NCBI GenBank assembly: GCA_963823525.1
Contig: CAWGLW010000006.1
Span: forward strand, 62,001 to 126,000
Source: CAWGLW01 sp963823525
GTDB taxonomy: Bacteria > Pseudomonadota > Gammaproteobacteria > Steroidobacterales > Steroidobacteraceae
DNA length: 64,000 bases
Reading direction: 5' to 3'
The position numbers and the translations under genes are program-made. This document shows positions 18,617 through 27,373 of this stretch, piece after piece (positions within the stretch are counted from its first letter, which is position 1; each line of letters starts with the position of its first letter). The notes beneath the pieces are model-generated. The model saw only the letters and a program-made list of their open reading frames with translations. It was not told where the DNA came from and did not search any database.

Positions 18617-18814
18617 TCATGGGGCGCCGCGCACGAAGAACAAAAGGAACGCGCCCGCCAGCATACTGACCAGGCCCAGTACGCGCAGCCTTCGTTCGTC
18701 CAGCTGAGCAATCTGCAGCAGCGTTCGCTTCATTCCGCCCGGGTTGAGGAACGGCATGATGCCCTCGAGCACGAGGTAGAGCGCAAAGGCCGCCCACAAA
18801 TCGTTCCAGTTCAC
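18617..18814 (-). CDS. DUF2065 (YjeT-like) small membrane protein
   Basis: The 65 residues hold two membrane helices around a basic loop (NPGGMKRTLLQIAQLDER). Size, sequence pattern (LVLEGIMPFLNP) and position between hflC and purA match the YjeT/DUF2065 family. Its function is not known; co-location with hflKC is widely conserved. Confidence 0.92.
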   Translation of the reverse strand: MNWNDLWAAFALYLVLEGIMPFLNPGGMKRTLLQIAQLDERRLRVLGLVSMLAGAFLLFFVRGAP

Positions 18815-18839
18815 GACCGTCGACCCGCCTGATGTTCGA

Positions 18840-19706
18840 TCAGCGACCGGATTCCTTCAAGTACTCGAAGAATTCGCCCTTGGGCTCCAGCACCAGGATA
18901 TCGCCTTGCTTCCCGAGCGCCCGGCGGTAGGCCTGCATGCCGCGATAAAAGGAGTAAAACTCGGGATCGCGACCGTAGGCCTTGGCATAGATGTCCGCCG
19001 CGACGGCTTCGCCCTCACCGCGAATGATCTCAGCCTGCCGATACGCATCGGCAAGGATCTCCGTTCGCTGGCGATCCGCCTCGGCCCGTGTCTGCTCGGA
19101 AATCGCCGAGCCCTCTGCACGCAGTTGCGCGGCCTGCCGCGCGAAGTCCTGGCGCATGCGATTGAAGACCGATTCGCTGACCTCTTCCGGCAGGTCGATG
19201 CTCTTTACGCGCACGTCGACCAGCGCGACGCCGAGTCCGGCGAACTTGGGGCCCGCGATCTTCTCGACATCGCTCAGGAACTCGATACGCTCGGCCTCGA
19301 CGACCTGCCCCAGCGTACGCTGCGCAATGACGCCCTTGATACCGTCCTTGACGATTTCACCGACGCGACGATTGGCCGTGTCCTCGATGCCACCAGAGGT
19401 CGAGTAGTAACGCGCCACGTCGCTGATGCGCCACTTCACGAAGTAATTGATCTTGAGGATCTTGCCTTCGCTGGTGAGGAACTGCTCGGACGGGTAGTCG
19501 CGCGTCAGGACGCGACGGTCGAACTTGCGCACGTTATTGACGAAGGGCACCTGAAAATGCAGCCCGGGGTCGTAGTCAGCCTTCATGATCTCACCGAACC
19601 TGAACTTCAGCGCGAGTTCGGTTTCGTGCACCGTGAACGCGGCCATCGAGACCGCCAGCGCGATAAAGCCGAGCAGAATGACACCGAGATAACTTCTGTT
19701 ACTCAT
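18840..19706 (-). CDS. hflC: HflC, SPFH-domain modulator of FtsH protease
   Basis: HflC forms with HflK a large membrane cage around FtsH. It has one N-terminal membrane helix (about residues 5-25), an SPFH domain (HETELALKFRFGEIM then YDPGLHFQVPFV) and a long C-terminal helix with the AQLRAEGSAISEQTRAEADR pattern. At 288 residues it is normal. Its start overlaps the hflK stop by one base. Confidence 0.96.
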   Translation of the reverse strand: MSNRSYLGVILLGFIALAVSMAAFTVHETELALKFRFGEIMKADYDPGLHFQVPFVNNVRKFDRRVLTRDYPSEQFLTSEGKILKINYFVKWRISDVARYYSTSGGIEDTANRRVGEIVKDGIKGVIAQRTLGQVVEAERIEFLSDVEKIAGPKFAGLGVALVDVRVKSIDLPEEVSESVFNRMRQDFARQAAQLRAEGSAISEQTRAEADRQRTEILADAYRQAEIIRGEGEAVAADIYAKAYGRDPEFYSFYRGMQAYRRALGKQGDILVLEPKGEFFEYLKESGR

Positions 19707-20893
19707 TAGCGGCTACCTCGTTCCCGCTGTGACACGCCCGCGCGATCCGGCGTCGTATCTGAATACTCGGTCACGGCATCGCGAGTCTGCTCAGAAGAGC
19801 CCTGGCGCTGTTGATCGAGCGTAAGCGTCGGCGCCCGCCGCTCGGCGAGCTTGTCCAACGGCAGGTACATCATGTTGCCGCTGCCCTCTGAGCTGTCGAC
19901 CAGCACCTTATTGGTGCTGCCAATCACCTGCTCCATGGTTTCGTAGTAGAGGCGCTTGCGCGTGACCTCCGGAGCCCTTTCGTAGGCCATCAGCACGCTC
20001 GTAAAGCGCGCGGCCTCGCCTTCCGCATCAGCAACGATACGTGATTTGTAGGCCTCGGAGTCCTCCATCTGGCGAACTGCAGAACCCCTGGCCTTGGGCA
20101 GGATATCGTTGGCATAGGCCTGCGCCTCGAGCCCCAGTCGCTCCTTGTCCTCGCGCGCCTTGATCGCATCCCGCTGAGCCGTCTGCACCTGTTCGGGCAC
20201 GTTGACGCCCTCGAGGTTGACGGTAGTCACCTCGATCCCCGTACCATAGGAATCGAGCGTGCGCTGGATCAGGTCGCGGGTACGCGTGGCAATCTCCTGA
20301 CGGCCCTCCTCGAGCACGAAATCGAGCTTGCTGCGGCCGACGACTTCTCGAATTGCACTCTGGCTTACACCGCGCAGCGTGTCTTCCGGATCACGCACGT
20401 TGTATGAAAAAGCCTTGGGCTCAGCCGCCCGCCATTGCACGGAGATGTCGATATCGACCTGGTTTTCGTCCGAGGTCAGCATGCGCGTCTGGTCACTATA
20501 GCCCTCGATGGACTCGACATTGACGATTTCACGCGCCTCGACGGGCCACGGCATATGCCAGCGCAGGCCCGGTTCGGTGGTCGCAACATACTTGCCGAAA
20601 CGCGTCACCAGCGCCCTTTCGGCCGCATCGACCACGTAAAAGCCGGTGGCCGCCCAGACGCCGAGCAGCACGAGGCCAACGGTCCCGGCCCCTAAGCCCA
20701 GCAACGCGCCGCCGCGGCCGCGGCCGCCACCACCTTCGCCGCCACCGCCGGCGCCATTGCCGCCACGGCCGCCGCTCAACAGGCTTGATAATTTTCTCTG
20801 CAGGTTGCGCAAGGCCTCGTCGAGGTCTGCACTTCCACGGTCAGGACGGTTACCCCAGGGATTGCGGTCTCCGCCCGGTTCGTTCCAGGCCAT
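19706..20893 (-). CDS. hflK: HflK, SPFH-domain modulator of FtsH protease
   Basis: From the ATG at 20893 the protein begins MAWNEPGG, the usual HflK N-terminus, followed by a Gly-rich segment (about 40-70), one membrane helix, an SPFH domain and a coiled C-terminal region ending in a Gln/Ser/Arg-rich tail. The open frame continues upstream. A start at 20974 would overlap the hflX stop as ATGA and add 27 residues. I prefer 20893 on family grounds, with GGAG 11 bases before it. It works with HflC on the periplasmic side of the membrane. Confidence 0.93.
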   Translation of the reverse strand: MAWNEPGGDRNPWGNRPDRGSADLDEALRNLQRKLSSLLSGGRGGNGAGGGGEGGGGRGRGGALLGLGAGTVGLVLLGVWAATGFYVVDAAERALVTRFGKYVATTEPGLRWHMPWPVEAREIVNVESIEGYSDQTRMLTSDENQVDIDISVQWRAAEPKAFSYNVRDPEDTLRGVSQSAIREVVGRSKLDFVLEEGRQEIATRTRDLIQRTLDSYGTGIEVTTVNLEGVNVPEQVQTAQRDAIKAREDKERLGLEAQAYANDILPKARGSAVRQMEDSEAYKSRIVADAEGEAARFTSVLMAYERAPEVTRKRLYYETMEQVIGSTNKVLVDSSEGSGNMMYLPLDKLAERRAPTLTLDQQRQGSSEQTRDAVTEYSDTTPDRAGVSQRERGSR

Positions 20894-20970
20894 ATGATCT
20901 GTTGCTCCGGATTTACTTGGCTTCAGTTCGATATTGGCGCCCGATGGCGCGCGCACGGGCCGGTCGTCAC

Positions 20971-22314
20971 TCATCGGACGACCCCGGCCACGGTGGATTG
21001 AAGGGATTGTAGGAATGGCTCCTCCGGCGCACAAGGCGCGATTGCATCAGGGAGTTCGACACGATCCTCGCGGCAGATTCGTTCGAGGTCGTGCCGGCGC
21101 AGGCTCACTTCCAGCTCCCAGGCGCCGTCGGCGAGTTCGCGTTCGCTGATCACGGCCCCCGCCTGGAACAGGCGTGCGCGTGCGCGCCCGGCTCGCGGCG
21201 GCAGGCGCAGCACGCAATGGTAGAGGTCGTAACCAAGGTTAGCGTGCAGCGCGGCGCGTAATCCGTCGATGCCCTCACCGGTCTGCGCCGAAAGCCAGAC
21301 CCGGTCGGGACGGCCGTGAGCGTCGAGCTCCTGGTGGGCACGCTCGCCGGTGCGATCGATCTTGTTGTAGACCGCGATCTGCGGCAGCGCTGCCGCCCCG
21401 ATCGATTCGAGCACGCCGTTGACCTGTGCGATCCGTTCGGTGCGCTCCGGATCAGAGGCGTCAATGACGTGCACGAGCAGGTCGGCATCGGCCGCCTCCT
21501 GCAGCGTGGAGCGAAACGCCGCAACGAGTTCGTGTGGCAGTTCGCGAACAAAGCCCACTGTGTCCGCCAGCGCAACCTCGAGACCCGGCGCGAGCGTCAG
21601 TCGGCGCACGGTCGGATCGAGCGTCGCAAAAAGCTGGTCCGCCGCGTACGCATCGGCCGACGTCAGCCGATTGAACAGCGTCGACTTACCCGCGTTGGTG
21701 TAGCCGACCAGCGCAACGGTCGGAATATGCCCGCGCTGGCGCTCGCGGCGCGTCGTCTCGCGCTGCACGAGCACTTTGTCGAGCCGGTCGTTGAGTGTCT
21801 TGATACGCCGGCCAAGCAGCCGCCGGTCGGTTTCGAGCTGCGTTTCACCCGGGCCACGCAAACCGATACCGCCCTTCTGCCGCTCCAGATGGGTCCAGCC
21901 TCGCACGAGCCGCGTGGCCATGTGCTGCAACTGGGCCAGTTCGACCTGCAGCTTGCCTTCAAAGCTCCGGGCTCGCTGAGAGAAGATATCGAGTATCAGC
22001 CCGCTGCGATCGAGCACGCGGCACTTGAGCTCCCTCTCGAGGTTGCGCTCCTGGCTCGGGCTCAAGGCGTGATCGACGAGCACCAGGTCGGCCCCGAGTT
22101 CCACCACGCGCTCACGCAGTTCCTGCACCTTGCCGGTGCCGAGAAAAAACCTGGGCTCGGCCGCCTTGCGGGTGCCGGTCATCACTTCAAGGACGTCAGC
22201 ACCGGCCGAATGGGCCAGCGCCTCGAATTCCTCGATATGGTCGGGCTCGGGCGCATGACCGAGCCCGATGCAAACGAGAATCGCTCGCTCTCCGCTACCG
22301 GGCCTTTCGAACAA
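20971..22314 (-). CDS. hflX: Ribosome-associated GTPase HflX
   Basis: HflX splits stalled 70S ribosomes, notably after heat stress. The N-terminal domain includes GTGKVQELRERV and a Gly-rich GLRGPGETQLETDRR segment, followed by a GTPase domain with G1 GYTNAGKSTLFN, G3 DTVGF and G4 NKID. The size, 447 residues, is normal. It lies between hfq and hflK, matching the E. coli order. Confidence 0.97.
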   Translation of the reverse strand: MFERPGSGERAILVCIGLGHAPEPDHIEEFEALAHSAGADVLEVMTGTRKAAEPRFFLGTGKVQELRERVVELGADLVLVDHALSPSQERNLERELKCRVLDRSGLILDIFSQRARSFEGKLQVELAQLQHMATRLVRGWTHLERQKGGIGLRGPGETQLETDRRLLGRRIKTLNDRLDKVLVQRETTRRERQRGHIPTVALVGYTNAGKSTLFNRLTSADAYAADQLFATLDPTVRRLTLAPGLEVALADTVGFVRELPHELVAAFRSTLQEAADADLLVHVIDASDPERTERIAQVNGVLESIGAAALPQIAVYNKIDRTGERAHQELDAHGRPDRVWLSAQTGEGIDGLRAALHANLGYDLYHCVLRLPPRAGRARARLFQAGAVISERELADGAWELEVSLRRHDLERICREDRVELPDAIAPCAPEEPFLQSLQSTVAGVVR

Positions 22315-22345
22315 AGAGTGTTTACCTGCCTCCCGGTCAGCCGTA

Positions 22346-22603
22346 TCAGCTTGCCGGGGGTTCCTCGGTCGGTGCGTCTTCGTCGCCCATCGGCAGCCGC
22401 ACGTTTCGGGAAGGCACGACCGTGGAAATCGCGTGCTTGTAGACCATCTGGTTTACGCTGTTTCGCAGTAACACGACGAACTGGTCGAATGAGTCGATCT
22501 GTCCCTGCAACTTGATGCCGTTTACCAGGTAGATCGATACCGGGACACGCTCCTTGCGCAGCGCGTTAAGGAAAGGGTCTTGCAGGGATTGGCCCTTGGC
22601 CAT
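22346..22603 (-). CDS. hfq: RNA chaperone Hfq
   Basis: Hfq is the hexameric Sm-like chaperone for small RNAs. The Sm1 region (QDPFLNALRKERVPVSIYL) and the Sm2 YKHAIST motif are intact. The C-terminal tail is short and ends in Asp/Glu/Pro residues, giving 85 residues, like Pseudomonas (82) rather than E. coli (102). It sits 118 bp after miaA's neighbour-side gap and 31 bp before hflX. Confidence 0.98.
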   Translation of the reverse strand: MAKGQSLQDPFLNALRKERVPVSIYLVNGIKLQGQIDSFDQFVVLLRNSVNQMVYKHAISTVVPSRNVRLPMGDEDAPTEEPPAS

Positions 22604-22721
22604 GATTGCGTCTCCGTATTCTGATTTTTCCGCACCAAACCTGCCGCGCGCTCATCCCTGAGGCGCCTTCATCGCCCAGAACCTGTAGGCAAGGCAGGAA
22701 CGCTCAAGTCTAGCACAGCTC

Positions 22722-23675
22722 TCAAGATCCGAAGCCGGCTGACGCCCTGCGCAGGGCTTCTTTAATGGGTCCGAGTGCCGGTTCTTCAAGGCTTTCTATC
22801 CACCGGATGCCCGGGTCAGCACGCAGCCAGGTAAGTTGTCGCTTGGCGAGGTTGCGTGTCGCCCGCTGCGCAGCGGTCACCGCCTCACCGAGTTCGCTGC
22901 GCCCCTGCACGTATTCCCAGAGCTGCCGATAGCCCACCGCGCGCAGGCTCGGCAACTGCGGATGCAGATCGGCCCGCTCGGCGAGCCCGCGGACCTCTTC
23001 GACAAACCCGGCCCCGATCATCGCCTCGAATCGAGCCTCGATACGGGCGTATAGCGCCTCCCGCGCGAGCGGCATCAGCGCGAACGAGGCCATGGGCACG
23101 GCGGCCGGGACCGCCAATTTCTGAAGGACAGACAGGGGTTGCCCGGTCAACTCCAGCACCTCGAGCGCACGCTGTATGCGCTGGCCGTCAGCCGGGCGGA
23201 TCCGCGCGGCCGCCTCGGGATCGCGTCGCGCCAGTTCTGCGTGCAGTTGCGGCCAGCCGACCTCCCCCGCGCGCCGGTCGATCTGCGCCCGCAACGCCGC
23301 GTCGGCCTCCGGCAGCGGCGCCAGCCCGCGCGTCAGTGCGCGAAAGTAGAGCATCGTGCCACCGACCAGCATCGGCACACGATCGCGCCTCCGAATTTCC
23401 CCGATCAGCCCGAGCGCATCACGCTGAAACTGCCCCGCCGAGTAAGTCTCCCGCGGATCGCGGATATCGATCAGGTGATGCGGGACTTCGGCGCGTTCGG
23501 CAGCAGTCGGTTTCGACGTCCCGATATCCATGCCCCGATACACCAGCGCCGAATCGACGCTGACAATCTCGATCGGAAACTCGCGGGACAACGCCAGCGC
23601 CAGCGCGGTCTTGCCAGTGCAGGTCGGGCCCATGAGCAGGATCGCCTGGGCCGCAGGCCGGGACGACGCCCTCAT
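22722..23675 (-). CDS. miaA: tRNA dimethylallyltransferase
   Basis: MiaA adds the dimethylallyl group to A37 of tRNAs reading UNN codons. The P-loop GPTCTGKTALAL, the SVDSALVYRGMDIGT motif and the later VGGTMLYFRAL and RRATRNLAKRQLTWLR stretches are diagnostic. The ATG at 23675 overlaps the mutL stop as ATGA and gives 317 residues; a longer open frame to 23747 would run inside mutL and is not needed. Confidence 0.96.
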   Translation of the reverse strand: MRASSRPAAQAILLMGPTCTGKTALALALSREFPIEIVSVDSALVYRGMDIGTSKPTAAERAEVPHHLIDIRDPRETYSAGQFQRDALGLIGEIRRRDRVPMLVGGTMLYFRALTRGLAPLPEADAALRAQIDRRAGEVGWPQLHAELARRDPEAAARIRPADGQRIQRALEVLELTGQPLSVLQKLAVPAAVPMASFALMPLAREALYARIEARFEAMIGAGFVEEVRGLAERADLHPQLPSLRAVGYRQLWEYVQGRSELGEAVTAAQRATRNLAKRQLTWLRADPGIRWIESLEEPALGPIKEALRRASAGFGS

Positions 23676-25438
23676 TGGCCGCGCAGGAACAGGCGGTCGA
23701 GTTCGTCCATGCTGACAAAAGACCAGGTCGGACGGCCGTGTACGCATTGATCGCTGCGCACCGTCTGCTCCATCTCCCGAAGCAGTGCATTCATCTCGGC
23801 TACCGTGAGTTGCCGGTTGGCCCGTACGGCCTGGTGACAGGCCATCGTGCCGAGCGTTCGCTCGAGGGCACGCGCGGCATCAGCGCCTCGCTCGCTGTCG
23901 GCGCCGAGCATCTCAAGCAGCAGCGCAGCCGGATCGGCCGATGAAAGCAGCGCGGGCACCGTGCGCACGATCAGCTGGCCCGGCCCGGCGCGCGACACCT
24001 CGAGACCGAGTTCACGGAGCAGCGACGCCTGCGACTCGGCCTCGTCGGCTTCAGCCACGGAGACGTTGACGGGGACCGGCACCAGCAGCGCCTGCGAGGC
24101 CACTGACTGCCGTTGGAAATCAGCCTTCAGCCGCTCGTAGACGGTGCGTTCGTGCGCGGCGTGCATATCGACCAGCACCAGTCCGCCCCGTGACTGGGCG
24201 AGGATATAAACACCGTGCAGTTGCGCGATCGCATAGCCAAGCGGGTGCTCCTGCCCGCCTGCAACGGGTTGCACGGTCTGCGTAAGTCCGGCCGGCGGTT
24301 CGTCGATCTGACCGCCCGTGGACGGCTCGCGCACCTGTGCGGCGAGCGCGCTGTAAAGATCAAGGGCGGAGGTCCCCGGGGCGGCCGCTGCATCGAAGCG
24401 CCGGAAGCTCGCTGCCGGCGCTGCGCTCTCAACCTCTCCGGCCGGGCGCGTCTCGGCCAGCGCGCGCTCCAGCGTGCGGAACAGGAAATCGTGCACGAGG
24501 CCCGGATCGCGGAAACGGACCTCGAGTTTCTGCGGATGGGCATTGACGTCGACCCGGGTCGGGTCCATGTCCAGGTACAGCACGTAAGCAGGATGGCGGC
24601 CGTGAAACAGCACGTCGCGATACGCCAGTCTCACGGCACTGGCGACCAGCTTGTCCCGCAACGGCCGTCCATTGAGAAAGAAATACTGCTGGTCGGCCCG
24701 CCCGCGCGCGTAAGTGGGCATGCAGAACCAGCCGCGAAGTCGCAGGCCGGCGCTTTCGTGGTCGAGCTTCAGCGCATGCGTAATGAAATCCTGCCCGAGC
24801 ACCGCCGCCACACGGGCATCCTCGGCCGCCGCATCGCGCGCCGCCGGATACTCGGCGATTCGCCTGCGGGCGGAGGACAGCCGAAATCCAACCTCGAAAC
24901 GTGACAGCGCCAGCCGCTCCACCAGGCGCTCGACCTGGCTCAGTTCCGTGCGCTCGCTGCGCAGGAACTTGCGGCGCGCCGGCACATTGAAGAACAGGTC
25001 GCGCACTTCGACCGTGGTTCCAGGCGGATGCGGATGTGGCACCGGCCCCGTCACCGCGCCGTTCTCGGCCGAGACGCGCTGTGCGAGCGATGCCTGCGGC
25101 GTACGTGAAATGATCTCGACCCGAGACACCGAGGCAATGCTGGGCAGGGCCTCGCCGCGAAAGCCCAGCGTACGCACGGCCTCCAGGTCGTCGATGCCGG
25201 TGATCTTGCTGGTCGCGTGACGAGCGAGCGCAAGAATCAACTCCTCCGCCGCGATACCCGAACCGTCATCGCGCACTCTGCAAAGGCCGGCACCACCGCC
25301 TTCGATTTCGATGTCGATCGACCTCGCCCCGGCGTCGAGGCTGTTCTCCAGCAGTTCCTTTATTACGGATGCCGGCCGCTCGACGACTTCACCGGCCGCG
25401 ATCTGGTGAATCAGTTGTTCGGAAAGAATACGGATCAT
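23672..25438 (-). CDS. mutL: DNA mismatch repair protein MutL
   Basis: MutL couples MutS recognition to strand removal. The GHKL ATPase domain shows ELLENSLDAGA, DDGSGI and GFRGEALPSIASV; a proline-containing linker (about 335-390) precedes the C-terminal dimerisation domain (ACHQAVRANRQLT, then CVHGRPT). The endonuclease motif DQHA-x2-E-x4-E is replaced by DMHAAHER, as in methyl-directed MutL of enterobacteria and unlike the nicking type. The length, 588 residues, is usual. It is coupled to miaA downstream. Confidence 0.97.
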   Translation of the reverse strand: MIRILSEQLIHQIAAGEVVERPASVIKELLENSLDAGARSIDIEIEGGGAGLCRVRDDGSGIAAEELILALARHATSKITGIDDLEAVRTLGFRGEALPSIASVSRVEIISRTPQASLAQRVSAENGAVTGPVPHPHPPGTTVEVRDLFFNVPARRKFLRSERTELSQVERLVERLALSRFEVGFRLSSARRRIAEYPAARDAAAEDARVAAVLGQDFITHALKLDHESAGLRLRGWFCMPTYARGRADQQYFFLNGRPLRDKLVASAVRLAYRDVLFHGRHPAYVLYLDMDPTRVDVNAHPQKLEVRFRDPGLVHDFLFRTLERALAETRPAGEVESAAPAASFRRFDAAAAPGTSALDLYSALAAQVREPSTGGQIDEPPAGLTQTVQPVAGGQEHPLGYAIAQLHGVYILAQSRGGLVLVDMHAAHERTVYERLKADFQRQSVASQALLVPVPVNVSVAEADEAESQASLLRELGLEVSRAGPGQLIVRTVPALLSSADPAALLLEMLGADSERGADAARALERTLGTMACHQAVRANRQLTVAEMNALLREMEQTVRSDQCVHGRPTWSFVSMDELDRLFLRGQ

Positions 25439-25545
25439 GGCTGGGAGTCGAAGCGCATTTGACGACCGACGATTGTAAGGGCACGAGAGCCCCGCTCATC
25501 GATGATAAAGGCGGATCAATCAGCCAGGGAGACTTCTGCCGCCGC

Positions 25546-26835
25546 TCAGCGCCCGGCCAGCGTCTGCGCCCCGCCGGCGCCACCACCGCGTTTCGCAGCC
25601 ACCAGCGCGGCCAGCTTGGTTCCGGGCGGCGGATTGTCGTAGAAATAATTGCGCACGCCCTTGTGGATCGCCTGCGCTATGAGCTTCTGCTGTGACGGGT
25701 CACGCAGTCGATTCTCGTCCGTGCTGTTGGAGATGAACGCGGTTTCCACCAGCATCGAGGGAATATCCGGCGACTTGAGTACGACGAATCCAGCGTGCCG
25801 GACTTTCTTACCGTGCACGCGCCCGACGCGCTGCAGCGAGCCAAGCACGTTGTCTGCCGCCTCGACACTGTCGCTGACCGACTCTTTCTGGGTCACGTCC
25901 ATCAGCACCGAGGCCAGCACATCATCTTTGTCATCCAGCGATACACCGCCGATCAGGTCGGCAGCGTTTTCACGCTGGGCCAGCCAGCGCGCTGCCTCGT
26001 CACTGGCACCACGCAGCGAGAGCACGTAGACAGACGAACCACTGACGCGCCGGTCCTGGACCGAATCGGCATGGATCGAGACGAACATATCGGCCCCGTT
26101 CTTGCGGGCCTTGATGATCCGGCCCCGCAGGGAAATGAAGTAGTCGCCGTCGCGTACCAGCACGGCGCGCATGCCTTCCTCGGCATTGATCTCAGCGGCC
26201 AGCCGGCGGGCGATCGCCAGGGTCACTTTCTTCTCCTGGGTACCGCCGCGGCCGATCGCGCCGGGATCCTTGCCACCGTGGCCGGCATCCACGGCAATAA
26301 CGAGGTCGCGTCCTTTCGATGCCACCGTACTGACCTTTTTCACCGGGTCGGGCGCCCGACTCGCCGCCGCGACCGCGCCGGTGGCGACAGCCGCACTCTG
26401 CAGCACTGCCTGACTCGCAGGTGCTTCCGGCGCCGGGCCGCCCGGCGGGAGGTCGACCACCAGGCGGTGTCCCGCACTGCCATCGGGTCCCACGGTGAAA
26501 CTGCGAGGCTGCTGCGGTGATTTCAAATCCAGCACGAGCCGCAGCCCGCCGTTCGCCTGCGGTCCCGTGCGTATCGCGTGCACGGGCCCCTGGCCGGCCG
26601 GAAGCAACCCGCGCATCGTCATCCGGGCGTCGGCGAGGTCGATGACGATGCGATCCGGGTTCTGAAGCGCGAACACCTTGTAACGCGGGGCGGCCGACAG
26701 GTCGAGCACGACGCGTGTGCCCTCCGGGCCTGACCACAGGCGCACGTCGTCAACGCTCGTGACGGCAAAAGCAGGCGCGATGCAGGCCCCCAGCAGGACC
26801 AGGCCGGAGAAAAAACGGGTCAGCCATGAAAACAT
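25546..26835 (-). CDS. amiB: N-acetylmuramoyl-L-alanine amidase (AmiB/AmiC type)
   Basis: This secreted amidase cuts septal peptidoglycan. It has a signal peptide (hydrophobic to about residue 24, AFA), an AMIN domain (about 28-130), a linker and an Amidase_3 catalytic domain with IAVDAGHGGKDPGA, SIHADS and ETAFISNS, which supply the zinc ligands. It stops soon after the catalytic domain: the C-terminal LysM repeats of E. coli AmiB are absent. The order tsaE-amiB-mutL matches E. coli. Confidence 0.95.
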   Translation of the reverse strand: MFSWLTRFFSGLVLLGACIAPAFAVTSVDDVRLWSGPEGTRVVLDLSAAPRYKVFALQNPDRIVIDLADARMTMRGLLPAGQGPVHAIRTGPQANGGLRLVLDLKSPQQPRSFTVGPDGSAGHRLVVDLPPGGPAPEAPASQAVLQSAAVATGAVAAASRAPDPVKKVSTVASKGRDLVIAVDAGHGGKDPGAIGRGGTQEKKVTLAIARRLAAEINAEEGMRAVLVRDGDYFISLRGRIIKARKNGADMFVSIHADSVQDRRVSGSSVYVLSLRGASDEAARWLAQRENAADLIGGVSLDDKDDVLASVLMDVTQKESVSDSVEAADNVLGSLQRVGRVHGKKVRHAGFVVLKSPDIPSMLVETAFISNSTDENRLRDPSQQKLIAQAIHKGVRNYFYDNPPPGTKLAALVAAKRGGGAGGAQTLAGR

Positions 26836-26899
26836 GGCGGCTAATGTAGCCTGCTGAAAGACAATAATCCAATAAAATTATGGGGATACGTCTGACTTA

Positions 26900-27373
26900 T
26901 CAGGCGTCATCGAGAAGCAGGCCCAGGATCTGCTCGCCTAACGGCGTCCAGGCGTCGATATCGACCGACCGGCCTTCGTCCCGATACGCGATATCGATCG
27001 TCAGATCCGCCTGGCCGAGGCGCCCCTGAGCCCGCTCAATCCACTCGATCAGCAGCACGGCGCCGGGCGCTGCAAGGTCACGCAGTCCAAGGTCATCGAC
27101 CTGCTCCGCGTCGATCAGGCGGTACAGGTCGCAGTGGTAGTAGTCACGCCCCTGCAGCTCGTAGGGCTCGATCAGCGTGTAGGTCGGGCTACGCACCGCA
27201 CCGGCATGCCCCAGCTTTGCGAGCAGACCGCCCACGAGGGTCGTTTTACCGGCTCCCAGGTCACCACTCAGGCCGATCACCAGCGCCCGCGCCGCACCCT
27301 GCCAGTCAATCGCGACGGCCAGCCGTGCCCCAAGCGCGCGCGTCGCCTCGGCATTGTCGAGCGAAAGGTTCAT
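26900..27373 (-). CDS. tsaE: tRNA threonylcarbamoyladenosine biosynthesis ATPase TsaE
   Basis: TsaE is the ATPase partner of TsaB-TsaD in making t6A37 of tRNA. The Walker A segment LSGDLGAGKTTLVGGLL, the SPTYTLIEPY motif and HCDLYRL are intact, and the family-typical EWIER follows. The 157-residue length is normal. It overlaps the nnr stop by 4 bp. Confidence 0.97.
   Translation of the reverse strand: MNLSLDNAEATRALGARLAVAIDWQGAARALVIGLSGDLGAGKTTLVGGLLAKLGHAGAVRSPTYTLIEPYELQGRDYYHCDLYRLIDAEQVDDLGLRDLAAPGAVLLIEWIERAQGRLGQADLTIDIAYRDEGRSVDIDAWTPLGEQILGLLLDDA

Noticed and set aside
21316..22515. 399-residue plus-strand frame
   Set aside because: It is antisense to hflX and hfq, which are certain.
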